From NCBI RefSeq assembly GCF_963676665.1, contig NZ_OY781368.1, positions 88,065 to 152,064 on the forward strand: a stretch of DNA of 64,000 nucleotides, written 5' to 3'. This document shows positions 34,215-42,792 of this stretch, piece after piece. The notes beneath the pieces are model-generated. The model did no database searches. It had not been told where the DNA came from and saw nothing but the letters and a program-made list of their open reading frames with translations. This DNA is from an uncultured Tolumonas sp. GTDB lineage: Bacteria > Pseudomonadota > Gammaproteobacteria > Enterobacterales > Aeromonadaceae. Position 1 is the stretch's first letter. Every line of letters starts with the position of its first letter. The position numbers and the translations under genes were made by a program.

Positions 34215-34862
34215 CTAACGGCGTAGCGATTTAACCAACTCAACCGCGTCTGTGGATAATTGCGTTACACGTTGCCAGTCACCTTGTTTCAGCGCATCGG
34301 CTGGTAACATCCACGATCCGCCCACGGTTCCCACGCAAGAAAGTGCCAGATAGTCATGCACGTTTTTCGGGCTGATGCCGCCAGTCGGGCAAAACCGAAT
34401 TTGTGGCAAGGGTGCTGAAATCGCCTTTAACGCCGGTGCTCCGCCGTTGGCTTCTGCCGGGAAAAACTTCAGATGATCATAACCCAGACTGTATGCAGCC
34501 ATAATTTCACTCGGCGTGGCGACACCCGGAATTAGCGGTACTGCATGCTTACGGGCATGTTGCAGTAATTCAGTGGTACAGCCGGGAGAGATCACAAACT
34601 GCGCACTGGCTTCAACGGCGGCATCATACTGTTGTGGATTCAGCACGGTGCCGGCACCGACTAGCGCATCCGGCAACGCTTCCCGGATCGCTTTGATGGC
34701 TTGCAACGCAGCAGGGGTGCGCAGTGTCACTTCATATACGGTGATGCCACCCGCAGCCAGTGCTTGAGTCATCGGCACCGCTTGATTCAGATCATCGATC
34801 ACCATAACCGGAACCAGCGGAGAGGCGGCGAAAATCGCGGCCGGAGATAAATTCCAATTCAT
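34215..34862 (-). CDS. eda: KDPG aldolase
   Basis: This 215-residue protein of the KHG/KDPG aldolase family has EVTLRTPAALQAI (catalytic Glu), LVGAGTVLNPQQ, ISPGCTTEL, IPGVATPSEIMAA and the Schiff-base lysine in HLKFFPAEANGG. It cleaves 2-keto-3-deoxy-6-phosphogluconate to pyruvate and glyceraldehyde 3-phosphate, the last step of the Entner-Doudoroff route. The ATG at 34862 follows AAGGAAAA; a codon at 34877 would place the ribosome site inside. It is the last gene of the kgu-edd-eda operon. Confidence 0.93.
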   Translation of the reverse strand: MNWNLSPAAIFAASPLVPVMVIDDLNQAVPMTQALAAGGITVYEVTLRTPAALQAIKAIREALPDALVGAGTVLNPQQYDAAVEASAQFVISPGCTTELLQHARKHAVPLIPGVATPSEIMAAYSLGYDHLKFFPAEANGGAPALKAISAPLPQIRFCPTGGISPKNVHDYLALSCVGTVGGSWMLPADALKQGDWQRVTQLSTDAVELVKSLRR

Positions 34863-34877
34863 CTTTTTTCCTTGCAA

Positions 34878-36686
34878 TTAATCAGTCGAGTCAGCAAACA
34901 ACACGCAAGCACCTTGTTCGGCACTGGAAACGTTTTGGCGGAATAGTGAGAAATATTCGCGTCCCATGCCACGGTGTTGGTTATGCAAATCGGGTTTTGC
35001 GGTGGCTCGCTGGCTGATATCGGTTAGCACTGCCAGCTTGCCTTCGGTGGCATCCAGCAAAATGCGATCACCGGTTTTCAAATGCGCCAGCGGACCACCT
35101 TTAGCTGCTTCCGGGGTGACATGAATGGCGGCAGGAATTTTCCCGGAAGCGCCAGATAAACGCCCATCAGTGACCAGTGCAACTTTATAACCGGCTTTCT
35201 GCACATTACCGAGGATTGGCATTAACTTGTGCAGCTCCGGCATGCCATTCGCGGCCGGGCCACTAAAGCGCACAACAACGATGGCGTCGTGATTTAATTG
35301 ACCGGCTTTATAAGCAGTTTCAACGTCGTGTTGTGAATCAAAAATCAGGGCGTCTGCTTCCACGATCTGGTGTTCGGGTGAGACGGCACTGACTTTAATC
35401 ACCGCGCGCCCGAGATTGCCGGATAGCAGTTTTAAACCGCCGGAAACATTGAACAGCTGATCTTTTGCTGCAATCACATCGGGCTGTTTTGACTCGGCCA
35501 CCTCCTGCCAATAAAGCTTGCCATTATCTAAAAAGGGCTGGTGGAAATGGGCGCTGAAATCGCCGCTGAATGTTTGTGTATCTGTGTTCAGCAACCCGCG
35601 TTCCGCGAGTTGTTTCAGTAATAACGGTACACCGCCAGCCTGATGGAAGGCGTTAATATCTGCCGGACCATTCGGGTAGACCCGGGCCAATAGCGGTACA
35701 ACGTCGGAAAGATCACTGAAGTCATCCCATGTCAGCAGTAAACCCGCAGCACGGGCTACCGCTACCATATGCAGGGTGTGATTGGTGCTGCCGCCGGAAG
35801 ACAACAGTGCGACCAAGCCGTTCACCAGTGAACGTTCGTCAACAATTTGCCAAAGTGGACGATATTGCGAGCTGCCTGCCACTTGTGAGGTAATTAGCGC
35901 GGAGGCTTTTTCCGTCAGCGCCAGCCGCAGTGGATCATCCGGATGAACAAAAGCGGAGCCCGGTAACATCAGGCCCATCGCTTCAAATACCAGCTGATTG
36001 GTATTGGCCGTACCGTAAAAAGTGCAGGTGCCATGGCTGTGGTAAGCCTGATTTTCCATCGCCTGCAAGGCATCGCGTCCCAGTTTTCCGGCCGCATATT
36101 GTTGTCGGACCTGCACTTTCTCATCATTACTAATGCCTGTGCTCATTGGCCCTGCGGGTATAAATGCCGTTGGCAGATGCCCAAAGGCCAGCGCTCCCAT
36201 CAGTTGGCCGGGAGCGATCTTATCGCAGATCCCCAGCAGTAAAGTGGCGTCAAAGGCGTTGTGACTCAGTGACACGGCGGTGGCTTGTGCAATGACATCG
36301 CGGGAAAACAGCGACAGATCCATGCCAGCCTGACCTTGCGTGACGCCATCACACATGGCCGGTACACCGCCAGCCACTTGCGCCGAATGGCCCAGCGTGC
36401 TAACCACCGCTTTGATTTGTGCCGGATAGTCGGCATAGGGCTGGTGGGCACTCAGCATGTCGTTATACGCTGTGATGATCCCGACGTTACAACGCGTCAT
36501 ATCCATCAATCTAGACTTCTGTGCCTGCGGGCAGGCGGCAACCACGTGTGCCAGATTGCCGCAGGCCAGTTGTGTCCGCGGTCTGCCTTGTGCAGCTTGT
36601 TGCTGCATCAGCCCGATATATTGCTGACGACTTTGTTCGCTGCGATGACGAATGCGTTCGGTTACTTGCCGGATTACAGGATGCAT
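34878..36686 (-). CDS. edd: 6-Phosphogluconate dehydratase
   Basis: This 602-residue protein of the IlvD/Edd family has the cluster-binding motif regions MTRCNVGIITAYNDMLSAHQ and MCDGVTQGQAGM, LLLGICDKIAPG, and the C-terminal TDGRLSGASGKIPAAIHVTPEA. It dehydrates 6-phosphogluconate to KDPG and needs a [4Fe-4S] cluster. AAGGAAC precedes the ATG. It follows the ketogluconate reductase gene by 21 bp and feeds eda downstream, so reduction product and dehydratase are made together. Confidence 0.95.
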   Translation of the reverse strand: MHPVIRQVTERIRHRSEQSRQQYIGLMQQQAAQGRPRTQLACGNLAHVVAACPQAQKSRLMDMTRCNVGIITAYNDMLSAHQPYADYPAQIKAVVSTLGHSAQVAGGVPAMCDGVTQGQAGMDLSLFSRDVIAQATAVSLSHNAFDATLLLGICDKIAPGQLMGALAFGHLPTAFIPAGPMSTGISNDEKVQVRQQYAAGKLGRDALQAMENQAYHSHGTCTFYGTANTNQLVFEAMGLMLPGSAFVHPDDPLRLALTEKASALITSQVAGSSQYRPLWQIVDERSLVNGLVALLSSGGSTNHTLHMVAVARAAGLLLTWDDFSDLSDVVPLLARVYPNGPADINAFHQAGGVPLLLKQLAERGLLNTDTQTFSGDFSAHFHQPFLDNGKLYWQEVAESKQPDVIAAKDQLFNVSGGLKLLSGNLGRAVIKVSAVSPEHQIVEADALIFDSQHDVETAYKAGQLNHDAIVVVRFSGPAANGMPELHKLMPILGNVQKAGYKVALVTDGRLSGASGKIPAAIHVTPEAAKGGPLAHLKTGDRILLDATEGKLAVLTDISQRATAKPDLHNQHRGMGREYFSLFRQNVSSAEQGACVLFADSTD

Positions 36687-36707
36687 ACTTCAGTTCCTTT
36701 TAGACAA

Positions 36708-37685
36708 TCAACGGGCTCGGGCGGCCGGATTAACGCAGTTGACCAAAACGTCATTGTTGAGTGCGGCAATCAGGTTATCGACGGCACAACGCACCATCGC
36801 ATAGCGGGTTTCATGCGTTGCGGAGCCGATATGGGGCAGGGCGACGACATTTGGTAATGACAACAGAGGCGAATCGGCTGGCAGCGGTTCTTTCTCAAAC
36901 ACGTCCAGCCCCACACCGCGGATCACGCCTTGTTGCAAGGCTTCAATCAAGGCGGCTTCATCAACAATTTTGCCGCGCGAACCATTGATCAAAAAGGCGC
37001 TTGGTTTCATTTTCTGCAGCTGTGCTTTGCCGATGAATTTTTCAGTTTCCGGCAACAGCGGCAGCACCACGCAGACAAAATCGGATTGCGCCAGCAGGTC
37101 ATCTAACTCGCTGCGGCGGGCTTTGAAATCCTGTTCAGCCATCGGGTTTGCTACATCGTTGTAATACAGCACCGACATGCCGAAACCGGCGTAAGCACGT
37201 TTAGCAACGGCATAACCAATACGCCCCATACCAAGAATGCCGATCGTTTTACCGTTTACATCGGTGCCATAACAATCGACGCCAATACTGCGGGTCCAGC
37301 GGCCTTCTTTCACCATTTCCGCCATTTCAATCACCCGGCGGGCGCTGTTTAACACCAGCGTGAAAATGGTATCGGCGGTGGTTTCAGTCAGTACACTTGG
37401 GGTATGCATCAGGTTGATTTTCCGTTCCGTTAAATCAGGCACATTAAACTGGTCAACACCGACAGAGATGGTGGAAATAGCACGCAGAGCCGGGGCTGCA
37501 TTCAGATAGTCGGCCGTGATGGGGCAACTTGCCCCAATCAGTCCTTCTGCTTTACTGAGTGCGCCAATAAAATCAGCGCGATTGGCGTCGGTAATGCCCT
37601 CAAAGAAAGCCACGTTGAAGTGGCTTTGCAGACGTTCCAGCTGGTCAGCAGGGATTTTTTTGTACAGTACAACATTCGGTTTCAT
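36708..37685 (-). CDS. kguD: 2-Keto-(6-phospho)gluconate reductase, GhrB/KguD-like
   Basis: This 325-residue D-2-hydroxyacid dehydrogenase has the NAD(P) motif [16 protein letters not shown] near residue 150, the catalytic Arg in [14 protein letters not shown], Glu in [11 protein letters not shown], and the His of [12 protein letters not shown]. It is close to E. coli GhrB. In this operon its likely substrate is 2-keto-6-phosphogluconate, giving 6-phosphogluconate for Edd; this is inferred from context. A paralogue lies at 45605-46579. Confidence 0.85.
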   Translation of the reverse strand: MKPNVVLYKKIPADQLERLQSHFNVAFFEGITDANRADFIGALSKAEGLIGASCPITADYLNAAPALRAISTISVGVDQFNVPDLTERKINLMHTPSVLTETTADTIFTLVLNSARRVIEMAEMVKEGRWTRSIGVDCYGTDVNGKTIGILGMGRIGYAVAKRAYAGFGMSVLYYNDVANPMAEQDFKARRSELDDLLAQSDFVCVVLPLLPETEKFIGKAQLQKMKPSAFLINGSRGKIVDEAALIEALQQGVIRGVGLDVFEKEPLPADSPLLSLPNVVALPHIGSATHETRYAMVRCAVDNLIAALNNDVLVNCVNPAARAR

Positions 37686-37697
37686 GCTAATTCCCTC

Positions 37698-38978
37698 TTA
37701 AGCCGCTTGGGGTAATGAGTGGGCTGATTGCTCATCAGCGTTGGGTTTTACGATCAGCGTCAGGATGACAGACACAAACAGCGCACTGCCCATGAAGATG
37801 TAAGACGCACCTGGGCTGCCTGTTGCACCATTCAGATAACCCACCACCCATGAACCGATGAAGGAACCTAATGCACCCATGCTGTTGATCAGCGCCATCG
37901 CGCCGCCAGCGACGTTTTTCGGCAGCATTTCTGGGATGATGGCGAAAAACGGGCCATACGGGGCATACATTGAGGCACCGGCAATCACCAGCAGCGTGTA
38001 TGACAACCAGAAGTTATCAGTACCCAATAAGAAGGAACCGAGGAAGCAGATCGCACCGATCAGTAGCATTGGCCACACAAACAGTTTGCGGTTTTGCATG
38101 CGGTCAGACAGCCAAGACACAGTGATCATCGCAATGGTAGCGGCCAGATAAGGAACGGAAGACAACCAGCCGGTTTGGACCATGCCCATATTAGAGGCGC
38201 CGCGAATAATGGATGGCAACCAGAGCACGAAACCATACACACCAATACTCCAGCAGAAATATTGAGCACACAGCAGGATCACATTCTTGGATTTAAACGC
38301 TTCCGCATAGTTACGAACGGGTTTGATGTTCTTCTGTTCGTCAGCCATTATTTCGCTCAGGTCATCTTTTTCCTGCTGCGTCAGCCAGCTAACTTGTTGC
38401 GGTTTGTCACGCGCAGTTTTCCACCAGTAGAAAGCCCACAGCACGGCAGGTAAACCTTCCAGAATGAACATTTCACGCCAGCCCAACGCCTGGATCAGAT
38501 AACCGGAAAGTACTGACATCCACAGCACTGTGACCGGGTTGCCCAGGATCAGGAAGGTATTGGCGCGTGAGCGTTCAGATTTAGTAAACCAGTTACTGAT
38601 ATAAATCAGCATCGCTGGCATGACCGCCGCTTCCACTACGCCGAGCGTAAAGCGGATGATGATCAGCGTCGGAATATTACTGATCAACCCAGTTAAGGCA
38701 GCACAAGCGCCCCATAACAATACGCACAGGAAAATCAGCTTCCGCACGCTGCGTTTTTCAGCATAAATCGCGCCGGGGATTTGGAAGAAAAAATACCCCA
38801 GGAAAAACAGTGAACCGAGCAGGGATGACATCCCTTTGGTGATGCCCAAATCCTGGTTGATACCGGCTGCTGCGGCAAAGCTGTAATTGGCCCGGTCGAG
38901 ATAAGCCAGACTGTAGGTAATAAACACAATCGGCATGATGTGCCACCATCTGGATGGGGCAGGGAGCTTAGTATTCAT
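37698..38978 (-). CDS. kguT: MFS 2-ketogluconate transporter (ACS family)
   Basis: This 426-residue MFS protein has 12 predicted helices. The N-terminal signature FITYSLAYLDRANYSFAAAA and GYFFFQIPGAIYAEKRSVRK is typical of the anion:cation symporter family, which takes up sugar acids. It resembles KguT, the 2-ketogluconate permease. It lies 12 bp upstream of kguD and 20 bp after the kinase gene, so uptake and metabolism are co-expressed. Confidence 0.85.
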   Translation of the reverse strand: MNTKLPAPSRWWHIMPIVFITYSLAYLDRANYSFAAAAGINQDLGITKGMSSLLGSLFFLGYFFFQIPGAIYAEKRSVRKLIFLCVLLWGACAALTGLISNIPTLIIIRFTLGVVEAAVMPAMLIYISNWFTKSERSRANTFLILGNPVTVLWMSVLSGYLIQALGWREMFILEGLPAVLWAFYWWKTARDKPQQVSWLTQQEKDDLSEIMADEQKNIKPVRNYAEAFKSKNVILLCAQYFCWSIGVYGFVLWLPSIIRGASNMGMVQTGWLSSVPYLAATIAMITVSWLSDRMQNRKLFVWPMLLIGAICFLGSFLLGTDNFWLSYTLLVIAGASMYAPYGPFFAIIPEMLPKNVAGGAMALINSMGALGSFIGSWVVGYLNGATGSPGASYIFMGSALFVSVILTLIVKPNADEQSAHSLPQAA

Positions 38979-38998
38979 ACTGGTTCCTCTTTAAATTG

Positions 38999-39997
38999 TT
39001 ATGCAGAAACCATGTCGGTTTCTTCAGTCATCGTCATCTCTGCAATCAGAGCTTTTCTTGTTGGAAGACCTTCACTATCACCAATTACCTGAATTGCCCG
39101 GGCACCGATAAAGTTACCGCGAGCGACAGTATTTTTTATTGTTTTTCCTTCCAGTAATGCGCTGATAACGCCAACGGCGAAACCATCACCAGCACCTACG
39201 GTATCCACGACGTTTTTCACGAACACAGCAGGGACGATCCCTTTTTCACCCGCTGCTGTTTTGTAATAAGCACCTTCTTCACCGGTTTTAATGACGACTG
39301 TTTTCACACCACCATCGAGATAGAAATCAGCAACGGCTTCCGGTGTCGTAAAGCCGGTCAGAATGCGGCCTTCTTTCATACCCGGCAGCACCCAGTCGGC
39401 GGCAAAAGCCAGTTTGTTCAGCTGTGTCACCATCTCTTTTTCGGAACGCCACAACACCGGGCGCAGGTTCGGATCAAACGAAACGGTTTTGCCATGCGCG
39501 CGCATCCACTGTGCGGCATAAGCAGATAACTCGTATGACGTCGGTGACAATGCTGCTGCCACACCGCTTAAATGCAGGTGACGGGCACTGCCAAAATACG
39601 CTTCGTTAAAATCAGCCAGCGACAGGTGGCTGGCTGCCGATCCTTTTCGGAAATACTCCACAATGGGATCGGTCCCATTTTCGGCTTTAGATTTAAGCTG
39701 AAAGCCGGTCGGGTAGGCGTTATCGATGGTGACCGCCCGGCGATCGACATGTTCTTTGTCCAATGTGTCCTGAATGAATCGGCCAAACGAGTCATGACCC
39801 AAGCGGCTGATCCAGCCACATTTCAGTTCAAGACGCGCCAGACCAATGGCAACGTTTAATTCTGCACCAGCGGCACGACGCACAAATTGTTCCACGCGAT
39901 GTAAATCACCGGTTTGTGTGGCGACAAACATCATCATGGCTTCACCGAAGGTGACGACATCGAGTTCGGCAGATTTAGTGTGAGCTTGTGTTGTCAT
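38999..39997 (-). CDS. kguK: 2-Ketogluconate kinase (PfkB family)
   Basis: This 332-residue ribokinase-type sugar kinase has an N-terminal region with TFGEAMMMFVATQTGDL, GAELNVAIGLARLELKCGWISRLG (substrate lid) and the C-terminal catalytic motif VDTVGAGDGFAVGVISAL with the base Asp. It phosphorylates the imported keto acid at C6. The substrate assignment rests on the operon; a KDG kinase would be the alternative. It lies 6 bp after kguE. Confidence 0.85.
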   Translation of the reverse strand: MTTQAHTKSAELDVVTFGEAMMMFVATQTGDLHRVEQFVRRAAGAELNVAIGLARLELKCGWISRLGHDSFGRFIQDTLDKEHVDRRAVTIDNAYPTGFQLKSKAENGTDPIVEYFRKGSAASHLSLADFNEAYFGSARHLHLSGVAAALSPTSYELSAYAAQWMRAHGKTVSFDPNLRPVLWRSEKEMVTQLNKLAFAADWVLPGMKEGRILTGFTTPEAVADFYLDGGVKTVVIKTGEEGAYYKTAAGEKGIVPAVFVKNVVDTVGAGDGFAVGVISALLEGKTIKNTVARGNFIGARAIQVIGDSEGLPTRKALIAEMTMTEETDMVSA

Positions 39998-40003
39998 TTA
40001 TCA

Positions 40004-40753
40004 TTACACCTCTTTCAATTTAGCCACGTAATAACGGGTTACTTCAGTCAGATCGGCGCCGTCCAGCGGGAATTCGATACCGCGAGGCACATTGGTCGGC
40101 AGCATTGCCAGCAGATCTTTCCAACTGCCATCGCTGTTATCCAGCGCGACAGCTTTTACTTTGCCCTGGTCGGTATGGCTGGCTTTGACATGCACATAAG
40201 CAACCTGGGCGGCCAGCGCTCTGGCGGCGACAAACGCGTCTTCGCCCAGCCAGTTCCAGTTCGCCATGTCAAAGGTCATGGCAACCGGTAATTTCTGCGA
40301 AACCACCATACCGAAGAAGGTGATCAATGGGCTGATACGACCGCCTTCTTGGGTTTGATCGTTTTCAATCAGCAGCTTAACCGGCTGTGATTTGATCAGC
40401 GCGGTAATGCCGGATAAATCGGTAGCGTTGGTCATTGCGCCCAGCGGCAATTTCAGCGTGCGGGCTTTCAGTCGTGCCGCATTTTTCAGATGCAGTGCCA
40501 GTCGTTCCAGCTCTGGCTGACCATCGTCTGTCAGCAGTGATTCCGGCACGGAATAAACGGCAAACAGGCCATGGGCACTAATCTGTGAAGCCAGCTCATC
40601 CAATTGGTCGGTTGACGTTAGCAATTCATGGCGGATCTCAACGCCGTCAGCACCGCTGGCTTTAATCATCGGCAGCAGCGCTGCTTGTCCGCCAAGCGTT
40701 CTAACGGTATCAGCCCCATAGGCTGAAGTGACGATGACAATTTCATTACTCAT
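40004..40753 (-). CDS. kguE: TIM-barrel sugar isomerase/epimerase, KguE-like
   Basis: This 249-residue protein of the xylose isomerase-like TIM barrel family has ASGADGVEIRHELL, LLIENDQTQEGG and MTFDMANWNWLGED with candidate metal ligands (Glu, Asp, His). KguE is the first gene of the Pseudomonas kguEKTD operon, and its exact reaction is not settled. Here too it is the first gene, with a 315-bp upstream gap that holds two LacI-type palindromes. Confidence 0.78.
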   Translation of the reverse strand: MSNEIVIVTSAYGADTVRTLGGQAALLPMIKASGADGVEIRHELLTSTDQLDELASQISAHGLFAVYSVPESLLTDDGQPELERLALHLKNAARLKARTLKLPLGAMTNATDLSGITALIKSQPVKLLIENDQTQEGGRISPLITFFGMVVSQKLPVAMTFDMANWNWLGEDAFVAARALAAQVAYVHVKASHTDQGKVKAVALDNSDGSWKDLLAMLPTNVPRGIEFPLDGADLTEVTRYYVAKLKEV

Positions 40754-40851
40754 ATAAATCCTTATTAATCAGTCGCGTACGATAAATTTCTTTAGGCTTT
40801 GGATACCAGTGAAAGATATTTGACGACGATATTCTGTTCGATGAGATGATT

Positions 40852-40867
40852 ATGGGACCGGTCCCAT
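40852..40867. promoter_or_regulatory. 16-bp palindrome upstream of kguE
   Basis: ATGGGACCGGTCCCAT is a perfect palindrome with the central CG of LacI-family operators. Its ACCGGT core is shared with the PtxS operator TGAAACCGGTTTCA known from Pseudomonas kgu operons. It lies 99-114 bp upstream of kguE. No regulator gene adjoins it. The rest of the gap 40754-41068 holds one other palindrome and no gene that I can see. Confidence 0.6.
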
Positions 40868-40941
40868 CAAAAGATCCATTTCAGGGTTTTAAAAATATGA
40901 GGCGGGTCACTATTCCATGGAAAAAATAGGTCTTTAGGTGG

Positions 40942-40953
40942 GTTACCCGTAAC
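40942..40953. promoter_or_regulatory. GntR(LacI)-like site in the kguE-hpt gap
   Basis: GTTACCCGTAAC is a GTTAC-CC-GTAAC dyad resembling the E. coli GntR operator core. A related GTTATCGGTAAC occurs upstream of the ghrB paralogue at 46623-46633. Binding is inferred. Confidence 0.42.
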
Positions 40954-41068
40954 AAATGAGCCCGTAAATGAAGCTTATCTGTGAGAGAGCATGGATAAAT
41001 TAATTTCTGACATCCGCTTTGGCTGATTTCGTGTTTAATATGCCGATAACTCATTCACAGAGAGCAAC

Positions 41069-41593
41069 ATGATGAACCAACATATCGGTGAAGTAGTTTT
41101 CAATGCAGATCAAATTAAAGTCGGTGTAAGTCAGGTTGCCGAACAACTCAACAAAAAATTTGGTCATGACGATGTTGTTTTTATTACGGTTGTACCGGGT
41201 GGTATTTTGTTTACTGCTGATTTGGTCAGACAGTTAAACTTCGATGTCTCCATGGATTACATTTCTTGCCCGCATACACCGGGAGAGAGAAATAATGCCT
41301 CAGCCATTGTCTATCATCAAAATATCAACATAACTGACCGACATGTGGTTTTGGTTGATGATGCAATCGAATCGGGCGGCACCATGAAACGGATCGTTGA
41401 ATTTTTAGCACAAAATTACACTGCAAAATCTATTTCGGTTGCGACGCTGTTTGTTAAACCGGGTCGGGTAAATATTCCAATAGATCAGCATTTTGCTTAC
41501 GAAATGGAAAACGATGATTTACTGGTAGGTTACGGATTACCCTGGAATGATAAATACCGGAACATGCCCTTTATATCTCAATTAATAAAATAA
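41069..41593 (+). CDS. Phosphoribosyltransferase, hypoxanthine PRTase-like
   Basis: This 174-residue type I PRTase has the PRPP-binding loop VVLVDDAIESGGTMKRIVEFL near residue 90, VVPGGILFTADLVRQL near residue 43 and a C-terminal LVGYGLPWNDKYRNMPFI. That pattern matches Hpt-like enzymes that convert hypoxanthine or guanine with PRPP to nucleotides. The active loop has DDAIESGG in place of the usual D-x-x-D-T/S-G-x-T. It is divergent from kguE. ATGs at 41069 and 41072 are both possible. Confidence 0.78.
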   Translation: MMNQHIGEVVFNADQIKVGVSQVAEQLNKKFGHDDVVFITVVPGGILFTADLVRQLNFDVSMDYISCPHTPGERNNASAIVYHQNINITDRHVVLVDDAIESGGTMKRIVEFLAQNYTAKSISVATLFVKPGRVNIPIDQHFAYEMENDDLLVGYGLPWNDKYRNMPFISQLIK

Positions 41594-41595
41594 TT

Positions 41596-42792
41596 TCAGC
41601 GCTGGCTTAATCGGCTATTCAACGTCACCAGCAATAATGTCATTCCACAAAATCCGGCGCCAGCCAAAAATGTGGTTGAGGCGCCGAAGCTGTCCCATAA
41701 CCAACCGGCGACGACACTAGCAATTAATAAGGCGACTCCACTGGCTAGGTTAAAAAAGCCAAATGCCGTGCCACGCAGATCGGCGGGTGCGGTATCGGCC
41801 ACCAGCGCCGCCAAAATGCCCTGAGTTAACCCCATATGCAGACCCCAGAGCACAATACCGAGTAATAAGATGCTCCAGTGCCCATCTACCGCTAATGCCA
41901 GATCTGCCGCGAGTAACATCACCAAACCATAACCCAGTAATTTATACCGGCTGACATGGTCGGACAGATGACCAAACGGATAAGCGGAGAGGGCATAAAC
42001 GATATTCATCAGCACCATGACCAAGGGGATGTAAGCAATCGGAACGCCACTATCTTGCGCGCGTAATACTAAAAATGCTTCACTGAATCGGGCGAGGGTA
42101 AAAATACTGCCAATACCCACTATCCACCAATAACGGCTATCCAGTCGTTGCAGATTAGCCATGACCAGCGGGTTTGTCCGTTGTGCTGTGGCATGTGACT
42201 CCGGTTCAGAGATACCGAAAATCAGTAACAATACAGCCAGAAACCCTGGGATCACGGCTACCCAGAACACCGCCCGAAAGTCATTGGCCCACAATAGCAT
42301 TAACCCGACGGCCAATAATGGTCCGACAAAGGCGCCGACCGTATCCAGCGATTGGCGCAAACCAAAGGCGGCACCCCGTAGCTCTGGTGGTATTATATCC
42401 GCGACCAGTGCGTCGCGCGGTGCACCACGAATGCCTTTTCCCACGCGATCCGTCAAACGGGCGGTAAGCACCCAGCCGATACTACCAGAGAGCGCAAAGA
42501 CCGGTTTTGTGAATGCGCCCAGCGCATAACCAGTCACAGCCAGCCATTTGCGTTTGCCAAAATAATCACTAATAACCCCAGAGAATACTTTAACGATCAG
42601 TGCAGTGGCTTCGGCTAATCCTTCAATAAGACCCACCATCAGGGTGCTGGCACCTAATGTCGTTACCATAAACAAGGGCAATAAACTGTGGATCAGTTCC
42701 GACGATACATCCATCAGCATACTGACAAAACCCAAGACCCAAATCGCGGTTGGAATTTTCCGTAATGAAAGGTATTTCATCTCTAATTTCAT
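41596..42792 (-). CDS. MFS transporter, unknown substrate
   Basis: This 398-residue, 12-helix MFS protein has LGFVSMLMDVSSELIHSLLP at the start and DRVGKGIRGAPRDALVADIIP in the central loop, typical of a widespread bacterial MFS subgroup of unknown substrate. Its ATG overlaps the TAA of the upstream P-type ATPase gene (TAATG), so the two are translationally coupled and probably work on related ions or stress. An in-frame ATG four codons later is possible. Confidence 0.85.
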   Translation of the reverse strand: MKLEMKYLSLRKIPTAIWVLGFVSMLMDVSSELIHSLLPLFMVTTLGASTLMVGLIEGLAEATALIVKVFSGVISDYFGKRKWLAVTGYALGAFTKPVFALSGSIGWVLTARLTDRVGKGIRGAPRDALVADIIPPELRGAAFGLRQSLDTVGAFVGPLLAVGLMLLWANDFRAVFWVAVIPGFLAVLLLIFGISEPESHATAQRTNPLVMANLQRLDSRYWWIVGIGSIFTLARFSEAFLVLRAQDSGVPIAYIPLVMVLMNIVYALSAYPFGHLSDHVSRYKLLGYGLVMLLAADLALAVDGHWSILLLGIVLWGLHMGLTQGILAALVADTAPADLRGTAFGFFNLASGVALLIASVVAGWLWDSFGASTTFLAGAGFCGMTLLLVTLNSRLSQR

